In this document: piece after piece, positions 7,356-14,620 of the stretch | Position numbering within the stretch: the stretch's first letter is position 1 | Layout of the letters: each line of letters opens with the position of its first letter | Assembly (NCBI GenBank): GCA_001563325.1 | Contig: LRSK01000069.1 | Location: forward strand, 1 to 21,692 | Direction: 5' to 3' | Origin: Candidatus Thorarchaeota archaeon SMTZ1-83 | GTDB taxonomy: Archaea > Asgardarchaeota > Thorarchaeia > Thorarchaeales > Thorarchaeaceae | Length of the DNA: 21,692 nt | Position numbers and translations under genes: made by a program | Notes under the pieces: generated by a model | What the model was told of the DNA's origin: nothing | The model's input: the letters and a program-made list of their open reading frames with translations, nothing else | The model's database searches: none

Positions 7356-8467
7356 TGACATTGCAGAAGGGACGATTCTCATTTGGGGACTATTTGGAGC
7401 AGAACCCACAGGTTCGCAGACTGCTAAGAATCGTAGCTGTTATTGTACTCGTAATCCTCGGAGGTCTACTGGTCGTCTGGGCGGTAAACCTTTACACATG
7501 GGATGGATTCGTCGCAAGGGCTAGCAAATCAGTAATCAATGGACTTGCGCTCAGCATGTTGCTTTTCTTGATGGTTTCTGGTTTCTTCTTGATCTTTGGT
7601 CTATGCGACGTCATCAATTTCGCTCATGGCGCCTTCTTTATGCTCGGAGGCTTCTTGGGGTTCGTTATCTATCTCGGAACCGAGGCTGTTTTTCTAGACC
7701 CGGCCCTACCGTTCTCCATTGTCTTTGGAGCCAATCATTTCGCCATGTCAGTCACAGCCTTTGTCGTAAGTGCCCTTGGAGCCACTGTGGTCATGGCTCT
7801 TGTGGGAGGAGGAATAGAGTTCTTCACAGTCCGGCGGCTTTACGGGAATCCCATTGCTCAGATACTACTGACAGTTGGTTTCATGTTCATTCTCACTCAG
7901 ATTGCCGAGATAGTCTTTGGACCTCCGCAGTTCTCCTATTTTCTCATCCCAAATTCGCAAATAAACTACTTCTTCATTATGGGCATATTTGATTTTGGCG
8001 GAGGGCTGCAGTTCGCTGTTTACCGCATCTTCTTGATTTTTCTAGGGTTCGCGGTTGCTGGATTGATGTTCATTGGATTCAGAAGGACACGCATCGGGCT
8101 CCAGATACAGGCAGGTATAGAGGACTCAGAGATGGTTGAAGCACTAGGGACTGATATCAGGGGACTCTTTACGATTGTGTTCATGCTGGGTGCAGGTCTT
8201 GCCGGACTATCAGGGGCTGTCTTGGTTCCGTGGATTGGAGCAAACTCGGGACATGGCCTCACGTATCTGATATACGCCTTTGTCATAGTTGTCGTTGGGG
8301 GTGCCCATTACGGTCGCTTCGAAGGCACTTTCTTTGGTGCATTGATAGTGGGCCTGTCGATTCAGTTTGCAGCATATTTCGTTCCATTCCTTGAGAACAT
8401 CATTGTGTTCATCATTATGGTGATCATTCTCATAATCAGACCAGGAGGACTGACGGGTCATGAATAA
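7355..8467 (+). CDS. livH: Liv-type ABC transporter permease (LivH-like)
   Basis: A 370-residue membrane protein with about eight or nine helices. The LivH hallmark NFAHGAFFMLGGF (88-100) follows a Gly-rich helix. The cytoplasmic coupling loop that contacts the ATPases is near 247-270 (GLQIQAGIEDSEMVEALG). The start is GTG at 7355, overlapping the LivF stop by one base. There is an N-terminal extension of about 60 residues, including one extra helix (27-44), before the usual first helix. It pairs with the LivM-like protein to form the translocation channel in the cytoplasmic membrane. Its stop overlaps the LivM start by eight bases. Confidence 0.92.
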   Translation: MTLQKGRFSFGDYLEQNPQVRRLLRIVAVIVLVILGGLLVVWAVNLYTWDGFVARASKSVINGLALSMLLFLMVSGFFLIFGLCDVINFAHGAFFMLGGFLGFVIYLGTEAVFLDPALPFSIVFGANHFAMSVTAFVVSALGATVVMALVGGGIEFFTVRRLYGNPIAQILLTVGFMFILTQIAEIVFGPPQFSYFLIPNSQINYFFIMGIFDFGGGLQFAVYRIFLIFLGFAVAGLMFIGFRRTRIGLQIQAGIEDSEMVEALGTDIRGLFTIVFMLGAGLAGLSGAVLVPWIGANSGHGLTYLIYAFVIVVVGGAHYGRFEGTFFGALIVGLSIQFAAYFVPFLENIIVFIIMVIILIIRPGGLTGHE

Positions 8468-10064
8468 TGACAGAAGTATCGTACGGAAACTGAAAGGATC
8501 TATCCTTGAGATACCCTCCATACTGTCAAACAACAGAACAGTAGTAGCTGTTGCTGCTTTCTTGTATCTGCTCCCATTGGTTACAACTGCGGGCACGTCA
8601 CCCGTTCGAGCTCTGCTCTTCCTAATTACTCAGATAATGATCTTTGGTCTTCTTGCAATGTCTTTTGATTTGCAGCTGGGCCGTGCATCGCTGCTGAATT
8701 TCGGACATGTTGCACTTTTTGGTGTGGGAGCCTATTTCATGGCATATAGCCTAAACGCAGATTTCTTTCCCCCACCCTTCAATCTCGTAGCTTCGATTCC
8801 ATTTCCCCTTACACTAGTTGTGGCAATATTCCTAGGCGGTGGTCTCGGACTCATAATGGGACTTACAACGAGCCGCATGAGAGGCACAGCATTTGCGTTT
8901 ATTGCTTTGGCAATAGCGATGTTCATCTTCAATTTCTTCGCTGAGAACCCTGACATTTCAGGGGGGGAAACTGGACTGACAGTACCAACTCCTGGTCTCA
9001 TTAGGACTGCCCCCTTCTATCTGTTCTTTGTCATAATTGCATTTGTGTTTCTAGCGGGTTTTCTCGGAATGGTCATTCTCTACCTGAAGTCGCGAACCGA
9101 GACTGCTGGGTTAGTCCTGTTTGCTCCAATCTTGGTAGCCTTCACAGGTATTGTACTCATATTTGGTACAAACATCTACGGACCGATTCTGGTGTTCTTT
9201 GCCTTCTTTGCGATGGTGCTTCTCTATTTCATGGAGCAGACCAAATCCACTAGTGACCCTCTGGACCCATCTACGAGTCAAAGACTCTCCGGCTATGTGA
9301 GACCCGCCAGCAAGTTGAGCGCATACGCATTCCCCGTAGGCATCATTGCTGTCGCCCTCATCGGTGTGGGCGTCACTTTCGGAACCAACATTGCTGAAAT
9401 GGTATCACTATGGGTTGAACAAAGAACCACCTACTACTATACAATTCCCGTGCAATACTATCTTGTGCTGACTTGTGTCGTGTTAGTCTACGTATTCATA
9501 AGACGGCTAGTCGCATCACCATTTGGCAGAATGGTAGCCGCTGTCGCTCAGAATGAAGAAAGAGCTGAAGCTCTGGGCTATGACAGCTATCGTGCCAAGA
9601 TTGTGGTGCTGGTCATAAGTGGGGCAATTGCCGCCCTTGCAGGGGCGTTATATGCCCCCTTCATCAGAATCATTGATCCACACACCGCACTAGGAGTCGA
9701 AATCACAATCGATGCAATGCTGTACACCATAATCGGCGGAATTGGTACACTGCTTGGCCCATTGCTCGGAACAGGAGTAGTGGTGTACTCTGAGCTGAAT
9801 CTAGTGGACTTCATCACGGAGGGGCTGGGATTACCTGGACAATGGTGGTTGGTTGGACTTGGAGTGATGTACATACTCATTGTCCTGTTCTTGCCCCTCG
9901 GCATCGTGGGTTCAATTAGGATTAGATTGTTCTCTCTCAAGCAGAGGCTGCAAAGAGTGAAGATTGGTCAATACGAGTTCGGACTGAGGGATGGCGACTA
10001 TTGGGTATTCGGATTACTAGGTATGATAGGCTTGTTCCTTTTGCTGCTATTGGTCAGTGTCTAG
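8460..10064 (+). CDS. livM: Liv-type ABC transporter permease (LivM-like), enlarged
   Basis: A 534-residue permease, well above the usual 300-430 of LivM. Family landmarks: FDLQLGRASLLNFGHVALFGVGAY (69-92), GGETGL (168-173), and SPFGRMVAAVAQNEERAEALGY (353-374), which is the ATPase-coupling loop. Between GGETGL and that loop an insert of about 150 residues (186-332) adds several membrane helices and contains FGTNI twice (235-239 and 307-311). The C-terminus carries a basic amphipathic stretch (486-505) and an extra helix (515-533). It pairs with LivH. The gene overlaps LivH by eight bases and is followed after 67 bases by the first alpha/beta hydrolase. The transporter role is firm; the role of the insert is unknown. 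Confidence 0.9.
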   Translation: MNNDRSIVRKLKGSILEIPSILSNNRTVVAVAAFLYLLPLVTTAGTSPVRALLFLITQIMIFGLLAMSFDLQLGRASLLNFGHVALFGVGAYFMAYSLNADFFPPPFNLVASIPFPLTLVVAIFLGGGLGLIMGLTTSRMRGTAFAFIALAIAMFIFNFFAENPDISGGETGLTVPTPGLIRTAPFYLFFVIIAFVFLAGFLGMVILYLKSRTETAGLVLFAPILVAFTGIVLIFGTNIYGPILVFFAFFAMVLLYFMEQTKSTSDPLDPSTSQRLSGYVRPASKLSAYAFPVGIIAVALIGVGVTFGTNIAEMVSLWVEQRTTYYYTIPVQYYLVLTCVVLVYVFIRRLVASPFGRMVAAVAQNEERAEALGYDSYRAKIVVLVISGAIAALAGALYAPFIRIIDPHTALGVEITIDAMLYTIIGGIGTLLGPLLGTGVVVYSELNLVDFITEGLGLPGQWWLVGLGVMYILIVLFLPLGIVGSIRIRLFSLKQRLQRVKIGQYEFGLRDGDYWVFGLLGMIGLFLLLLLVSV

Positions 10065-10120
10065 GATGGAGTTGGAATGATTATGTCAATCTCATCAAGG
10101 CGAAATCAAGAACGAGAAGT

Positions 10121-10127
10121 AGGTGAT
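10121..10127 (+). promoter_or_regulatory. Ribosome-binding site AGGTGAT setting the hydrolase start
   Basis: AGGTGAT matches the anti-Shine-Dalgarno tail of 16S rRNA (AUCACCU) and lies four bases before TTG 10132. It overlaps the alternative GTG at 10123, which argues for the TTG start. The same element with the same four-base spacing precedes ATG 21635 on the minus strand. Confidence 0.6.
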
Positions 10128-10131
10128 TGCT

Positions 10132-10950
10132 TTGCCGTATGAAACCATAGGAGACGTCGACATCTACTTCGAGGATCACGGACCACCTGGAGCTCCGACA
10201 ATTGTGCTAATAGGAGGATGGGCTAGTTATCGCTGGATATGGTTTCGTCAAGTTCCTGCTTTTACAGAGAGATACAGATGTGTAGTCTTTGACAATCGCG
10301 GAGCCGGAAGAAGCTCCAAGCCTGACTATCCGTACACAATCGATATGTTTGCAAATGACACAGTTGGTCTGATGGACGCATTGGGTATTAGTAACGCGTA
10401 TATCGTAGGGATCTCAATGGGTGGTATGATTGCGCAGCAAGTTGCGATTTCCTATCCTGAGAAGGTTCGAGGTTTGATTCTCGTATCCACTCATTTCGGA
10501 GGACCCAATCACATTCCTATTGATGGCAAAACAAGGGCATTGTTACTGGCCCTTCCCACTGAAACAGTTTCACTAGATCAAGCAATGGAGATGCGGCTTA
10601 GATCGACTTTCAGTCCACAATTCCTTCTAGAAAACAAGCCAGTAATAGAGCAAATATCCGAATGGGCATTGAAGCATCCCTCGCCGCTGTATGCACAAGC
10701 ACATCAAACCGCAGCCGCAGAGGCGTTCAATGCTGAATCGGAAGTGAAGAAGATATCAGCGCCAACACTTGTCATACACGGAGATGGTGACAAAGCCGTA
10801 CCGACTAAGAATGGAGAGATGCTGGCTGACCGCATATCCAATTCGAGATTGAAGATCATAGAGGACGCATCACACTTCGTCATCATTGAGAGGTATGAAG
10901 AGTTCAACAATGAGGTAATGAATTTTATAGACGAAGTGGAGAAAAGGTGA
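10132..10950 (+). CDS. Alpha/beta-fold hydrolase
   Basis: A 272-residue cytoplasmic alpha/beta hydrolase. The nucleophile elbow is GISMG with Ser95, and the other triad members are Asp220 in HGDGDKAVP and His248 in DASHF. The oxyanion region is LIGGWASYRW (about 26-35), and FDNRGAGRSSKPDYPYT is the usual strand-4 region. All catalytic residues are present. Members include esterases, lactonases, dehalogenases, C-C bond hydrolases and thioesterases, so the reaction cannot be fixed. It is co-transcribed with the transporter and with the KASIII-like gene that follows, suggesting action on an ester, lactone, beta-diketone or thioester of the imported compound. It is paralogous to the hydrolase at 13661. 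Confidence 0.88.
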   Translation: MPYETIGDVDIYFEDHGPPGAPTIVLIGGWASYRWIWFRQVPAFTERYRCVVFDNRGAGRSSKPDYPYTIDMFANDTVGLMDALGISNAYIVGISMGGMIAQQVAISYPEKVRGLILVSTHFGGPNHIPIDGKTRALLLALPTETVSLDQAMEMRLRSTFSPQFLLENKPVIEQISEWALKHPSPLYAQAHQTAAAEAFNAESEVKKISAPTLVIHGDGDKAVPTKNGEMLADRISNSRLKIIEDASHFVIIERYEEFNNEVMNFIDEVEKR

Positions 10951-10961
10951 CCTATTCCTGA

Positions 10962-11003
10962 GCCCAACAGGCAGGTGATTTGGCAAGGGAAGGAGTGTTG
11001 GGC
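10962..11003 (+). repeat. Inverted repeat between the hydrolase and second KASIII-like gene
   Basis: GCCCAACA (10962-10969) and TGTTGGGC (10996-11003) are perfect 8-base inverted arms around a 26-base loop. The loop contains AGGTGAT and GAAGGAG, both ribosome-binding-site-like. In the operon mRNA it could form a stem-loop that affects stability or translation downstream. Confidence 0.35.
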
Positions 11004-11032
11004 CATACAAGCAGACTAAGAGGATGTTGCCT

Positions 11033-12043
11033 ATGGGTCGTTCAGCTGTGGTCACAGGTCTGGGAATGTATGTTCCTGAGAAGATGTTGACAAATGAGGA
11101 TATCGAAGAGATGCTTGACCGACCGGGTACAGCGGACTGGTTGGTAGAGAATGTTGGCATCAGACAACGTCATATCATGGCTGAAGATGAGGTGACATCT
11201 GATCTTGCTCTTCATGCCAGTCGTGAAGCTCTAGAGAATGCGGGCATTGAAGCAGACGAGCTTGATATGATTATTCTGAGTACCGACACTCCGGATTATC
11301 TATCTCCGGCAACATCCGTTGTGGTACAACACAAACTCGGTGCGAAGAACGCAGGCACCTTTGATGTCAATTGTGCTTGCGCGGGTTTGGTCACTTCTTT
11401 GGATATAGCTTCTCGATACCTTGGAACAGACTCACACATCGAAGCTATTCTGGTGATAGGTGCATATGGAATGACCAAGTTTGTCGACTGGACTGATCAC
11501 TATACTTGTACCTTGTTTGCTGATGCTGCAGGAGCCATGGTTATGCAAGCCAGTGAAGAACGGGAGGGATTCATCGCCTCGAAACTGATTGCTGATGGCT
11601 CCTTCCATGACCATCTGGGGGTATTTGTTGGAGGGACAGCAGAACCCCCAACAGTCGAAGCAATCCAGAGTCATAGACATCACCTTGCATTTCGCAAACG
11701 TTTTCCTGCGGATACCAACCTTCAACATTGGCCAGTTCTAACAAGAGACTGTGTATCAAAAGCAAAACTGTCTATCGAGGACATAGATTGGATATTCTTC
11801 ACACAGGTGAACCTACGGACTATTGAAGCAGTGATGAAGGAACTAGACCTGCCTCTTGATAAGACCCACAATGTCATGGACAAATGGGGATACACTGGGT
11901 CGGCTTGCATCGCACTGGCAATGTACGATGCCATTGACCAGGGGAAACTTCCGCCGCCTGGACAGGGAAATGGTGAGAACATCGCACTCTGTTCGTCGGG
12001 GGGAGGTTTCAACATGGCTGCCGCTGTATTGAAATGGTGGTAA
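11033..12043 (+). CDS. KASIII/FabH-like thiolase-fold protein, second copy, non-canonical active site
   Basis: A 336-residue KASIII-like protein from ATG 11033. An in-frame ATG at 11024 sits directly on the GAGG ribosome-binding site, so the later one is preferred. Numbering below counts from 11024. The nucleophile motif DVNCACAGL places Cys119 in the FabH position. The FabH PHQANLR segment reads FTQVNLR, with Thr260 in place of the catalytic His. The FabH GNTSAAS segment reads WGYTGSA, with Tyr290 in place of Asn. The C-terminus SSGGGFNMAAAVLKWW is typical of the fold. It should form an acyl-enzyme but probably does not decarboxylate malonyl thioesters. It lies between a hydrolase and a ligase in the transporter operon and is a distant paralogue of the protein at 3111-4130. 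Confidence 0.87.
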   Translation: MGRSAVVTGLGMYVPEKMLTNEDIEEMLDRPGTADWLVENVGIRQRHIMAEDEVTSDLALHASREALENAGIEADELDMIILSTDTPDYLSPATSVVVQHKLGAKNAGTFDVNCACAGLVTSLDIASRYLGTDSHIEAILVIGAYGMTKFVDWTDHYTCTLFADAAGAMVMQASEEREGFIASKLIADGSFHDHLGVFVGGTAEPPTVEAIQSHRHHLAFRKRFPADTNLQHWPVLTRDCVSKAKLSIEDIDWIFFTQVNLRTIEAVMKELDLPLDKTHNVMDKWGYTGSACIALAMYDAIDQGKLPPPGQGNGENIALCSSGGGFNMAAAVLKWW

Positions 12044-12113
12044 GGGATTCTTACGTTGGCTATGCTCGATGTTCCACATTGAGCAATTATGGACATCCTA
12101 TTGAGGGAATGCA

Positions 12114-13664
12114 ATGGTCAATCAGTTTGATTACTTGTCCAAGAGGGACGTCTTCTCTCCTGAAACCGAAGCTCTAGTGGATGTTGTAACTGGGAAAAGA
12201 TACTCGTATAGTACGTTCAATAAGCAAGCGAACAAGGTTGCGAACTTCCTTCAGCAGGAACTTCGATTCCAAAAGGGGGACCGTCTATGCATTCTCGCTC
12301 ATAACAGTCTGGAATACTGGGAATCATTCTTCGGGTGTCAGAAATGTGGCGGCATTTTCAGTCCGCTCAACTGGCGTTTGGTGGCTCGGGAGTTGGCTGG
12401 TCTGGTTGATGATATTGCCCCATCCGTGTTGCTCTTCGATTCAGAAATGGCTGAAGTTGTGTCAGAGCTTAAGCAAGAAGTCAATGTCAATCACTGGATC
12501 TCATTGAACAAAGAAGGAACAGAAGTCAAAGGCTCCGTGTTCTACGATGAGCTGATGAGAGATGCATCATCCAGTTCCCCTCACGCAGTAGACCTCTCCT
12601 ACGAGGATCCTATGGGCATTGTTTTTACAGGTGGCACAACAGGACTGCCAAAGGGTGCGATGATAACCTATAGGCAAGTTGCATTCAATACCCTAAGTAC
12701 AATCCGAGACATCCTTCCTGGTGATGTCTACATAAACCATCTACCCCTCTTTCATGTCGGGGGACTGTATGTCTATGCAATCCCACTGTGGATTTTGGGT
12801 GGAAAAGTAATCCAGATGAAGAGATGGCATCTGGAAACACTGATTGAGCTAGTCAACAAGGAGCAACCGAATTTCTTCTTTGCCGTTCCTACGCAATACA
12901 GAATGCTCATGAATCACCCCGACTTCAAGTCAATTGATTTCAGCAATGTTCGCTTCTTGACCTCTGGAGGAGAGCCTTTACCGCTGGACATAATCACGAC
13001 GTTCCGAGATGTGCATGATGTCAAGTTCAAACAAGGTTTTGGAATGACGGAAGTCGGACCGGGATGTTTTGCTCTCGATTCATGGGATGCTGAAAGAAAG
13101 ATTGGAAGCATTGGCACCCCCAATTTCTTCATAGATGCAAAGGTGGTTGATCCTGAAACCGGCAAAGATTGCAGAGCAAATGAGGTGGGTGAGCTTCTAT
13201 TTCGAGGGCCCACGGTGACCACCGGCTATTGGAATCGACCAGAACTAAACAAGACACTACTAGATGAGGGCGGCTGGTTCAGGACCGGTGACATGGTGTA
13301 TTTTGATGATGAGGGGTACTACTTTGTGGTGGATCGAGTAAAGGACATGTTCATCTCTGGTGGTGAGAATGTCTACCCCAGAGAGATTGAGAAGCTCCTA
13401 GAACAGCATCCTAAGATCGCACAAGTACAGGTAATCGGTGTACCAGACCCCAAGTGGGGCGAGGTGGGACGCGCTATTGTCGTCTTGAAGGAAGGCCAAG
13501 AAGCCTCGGAGGAAGAGATCATAGACTTTTGTGCAGGGAAGCTCGCCAAATTCAAGATGCCCAAAGCAGTCCGTTTCACCGATAGTTTCACGCCCTACAT
13601 TTCAGGTGCAGGGAAGATTCTGAAACGAAGACTAAAGGAGGATTTCGGACAGGAGGAGAAATGA
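12114..13664 (+). CDS. Acyl-CoA ligase (AMP-forming, ANL superfamily), second copy
   Basis: A 516-residue adenylate-forming ligase with the full motif set: P-loop FTGGTTGLPKGA (171-182), FGMTEVGP (309-316), Asp393 in RTGD, hinge DRVKDMFISGGENVYP (407-422) and catalytic Lys501 in SGAGKILKRRL. It should convert a carboxylic acid, ATP and CoA to acyl-CoA, AMP and pyrophosphate. The start is ATG 12114, with GAGGG seven bases upstream. The last codons overlap the next hydrolase start as ATGA. Several motif blocks match the ligase at 4127-5662, but the remainder diverges substantially, so the two probably activate different or successive acids rather than being a recent duplicate. The full-length Lys motif argues against an OleC-type beta-lactone synthetase but does not exclude it. 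Confidence 0.93.
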   Translation: MVNQFDYLSKRDVFSPETEALVDVVTGKRYSYSTFNKQANKVANFLQQELRFQKGDRLCILAHNSLEYWESFFGCQKCGGIFSPLNWRLVARELAGLVDDIAPSVLLFDSEMAEVVSELKQEVNVNHWISLNKEGTEVKGSVFYDELMRDASSSSPHAVDLSYEDPMGIVFTGGTTGLPKGAMITYRQVAFNTLSTIRDILPGDVYINHLPLFHVGGLYVYAIPLWILGGKVIQMKRWHLETLIELVNKEQPNFFFAVPTQYRMLMNHPDFKSIDFSNVRFLTSGGEPLPLDIITTFRDVHDVKFKQGFGMTEVGPGCFALDSWDAERKIGSIGTPNFFIDAKVVDPETGKDCRANEVGELLFRGPTVTTGYWNRPELNKTLLDEGGWFRTGDMVYFDDEGYYFVVDRVKDMFISGGENVYPREIEKLLEQHPKIAQVQVIGVPDPKWGEVGRAIVVLKEGQEASEEEIIDFCAGKLAKFKMPKAVRFTDSFTPYISGAGKILKRRLKEDFGQEEK

Positions 13665-14473
13665 CCGTGCCAGTTAGCGAAGTGAATGGAATAGACATCT
13701 ATTACGAGATTCATGGTGAAGGTGAACCTGTCATCTTCGGAAATGGTATCTTCTCTAATACACAGGGTTGGATAAATCAAAGCCCGGTCTTCTCCAAAGA
13801 GTATCAAGTCATTCTATACGATATGCGTGGGCAGGGACAGAGCGACAAACCAGATGGTCCCTATTCGTTCGAGATTCACGCTGAGGATCAGAAGACGCTT
13901 CTCGATAACCTTGGAATCTCTAAGGCACATCATGTCGGAATAAGCTACGGAGCCGAGCTTGGTCTAGTCTTTGCTTTGAAATACCCGGAAATGCTGAAGA
14001 GCCTAGTTGTATGCAGCGCCGTTTCATTTGTGGGACCGTTGCTCAACGAGATGTGCCAATTATGGAGATATGCATGCAATCTTGGGGACCCTGACCTGTT
14101 CTATCACGCGACAGTACCTTTGAATTTCGGAAACACGTTCATTCGAAACAACGCCGCAATTCTGGAACAGGCAAGGGCCAGGTATGCTCAGCTCGATTAT
14201 CCCCCACTTGTGAGACTATGCGATGCCTTTCTCATGCTGGATATTACAGACCAACTGCCGAAGATTAATACTACGACCTGTATCATTGGCGGTGAAAAGG
14301 ACGTCATAAAACCGGTCTATCCGTATTCTATGGTGATCCATGATAATCTACCAAACTCAGAATTGGTCATTGTTAGTGACTCGGGTCATGCAGTTACATT
14401 TGACAAGCCAGAGGAGTTCAACAGTATAGTCCTAGGGTTTTTACACAAGCAATCCAAAGTACACCCATCTTAG
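13661..14473 (+). CDS. Alpha/beta-fold hydrolase, second copy
   Basis: A 270-residue alpha/beta hydrolase with an apparent triad of Ser95 (GISYG), Asp214 (GGEKDVIKP) and His243 (SDSGHAVTF). The strand-4 region YDMRGQGQSDKPDGPYSF is typical of the esterase, haloperoxidase and C-C hydrolase branch. The cap region (about 125-190) differs from that of the first hydrolase, implying a different substrate. It overlaps the ligase stop as ATGA and has a strong GGAGGAG ribosome-binding site within the ligase end, so it is translationally coupled. It is the last gene of the plus-strand operon; the next gene, after 147 bases, has its own promoter-like sequence. Confidence 0.88.
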   Translation: MTVPVSEVNGIDIYYEIHGEGEPVIFGNGIFSNTQGWINQSPVFSKEYQVILYDMRGQGQSDKPDGPYSFEIHAEDQKTLLDNLGISKAHHVGISYGAELGLVFALKYPEMLKSLVVCSAVSFVGPLLNEMCQLWRYACNLGDPDLFYHATVPLNFGNTFIRNNAAILEQARARYAQLDYPPLVRLCDAFLMLDITDQLPKINTTTCIIGGEKDVIKPVYPYSMVIHDNLPNSELVIVSDSGHAVTFDKPEEFNSIVLGFLHKQSKVHPS

Positions 14474-14507
14474 GGACGGGTCGTTCCAAAGCGTTACTCT
14501 GGAATCT

Positions 14508-14567
14508 CCTTAAGAGATATATAGCACGGGTCCATTGCCATTTGGACAGACATAGGACATTCTATGT
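14508..14567 (+). promoter_or_regulatory. Promoter and possible operator of the substrate-binding protein
   Basis: CTTAAGAGATATATAG (about 14509-14524) is a TATA-rich stretch predicting a start near 14545. A perfect 6-base inverted repeat, ACATAG-GACATT-CTATGT (14550-14567), lies just past that point, placed as an operator or leader hairpin would be. This suggests the binding protein is transcribed separately and more strongly than the permease operon. Confidence 0.45.
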
Positions 14568-14620
14568 TCTAATCCCAACGGTATTCCAACAAGAGAGATA
14601 CTGTTGAGGGAGGATAGAAG

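Noticed and set aside
10979..11090. Short frame starting at TTG after AGGTGAT in the hydrolase-KASIII gap
   Set aside because: It runs out of frame into the KASIII-like gene, has an unlikely Cys/Trp-rich composition and ends soon after; it is more likely part of the stem-loop.
3111..13664. Olefin/beta-lactone (OleABC-like) biosynthesis cluster, since KASIII-like, alpha/beta hydrolase and AMP-ligase genes co-occur
   Set aside because: OleA retains the His/Asn pair that both proteins here seem to lack, no OleD-type reductase is present, and both ligases have ordinary acyl-CoA synthetase motifs with the C-terminal catalytic Lys. The transporter context also points to uptake.
3111..13664. Archaeal fatty-acid synthesis operon
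   Set aside because: No acyl carrier protein, malonyl transferase or ketoreductase is present, and the KASIII-like proteins have changed active sites.
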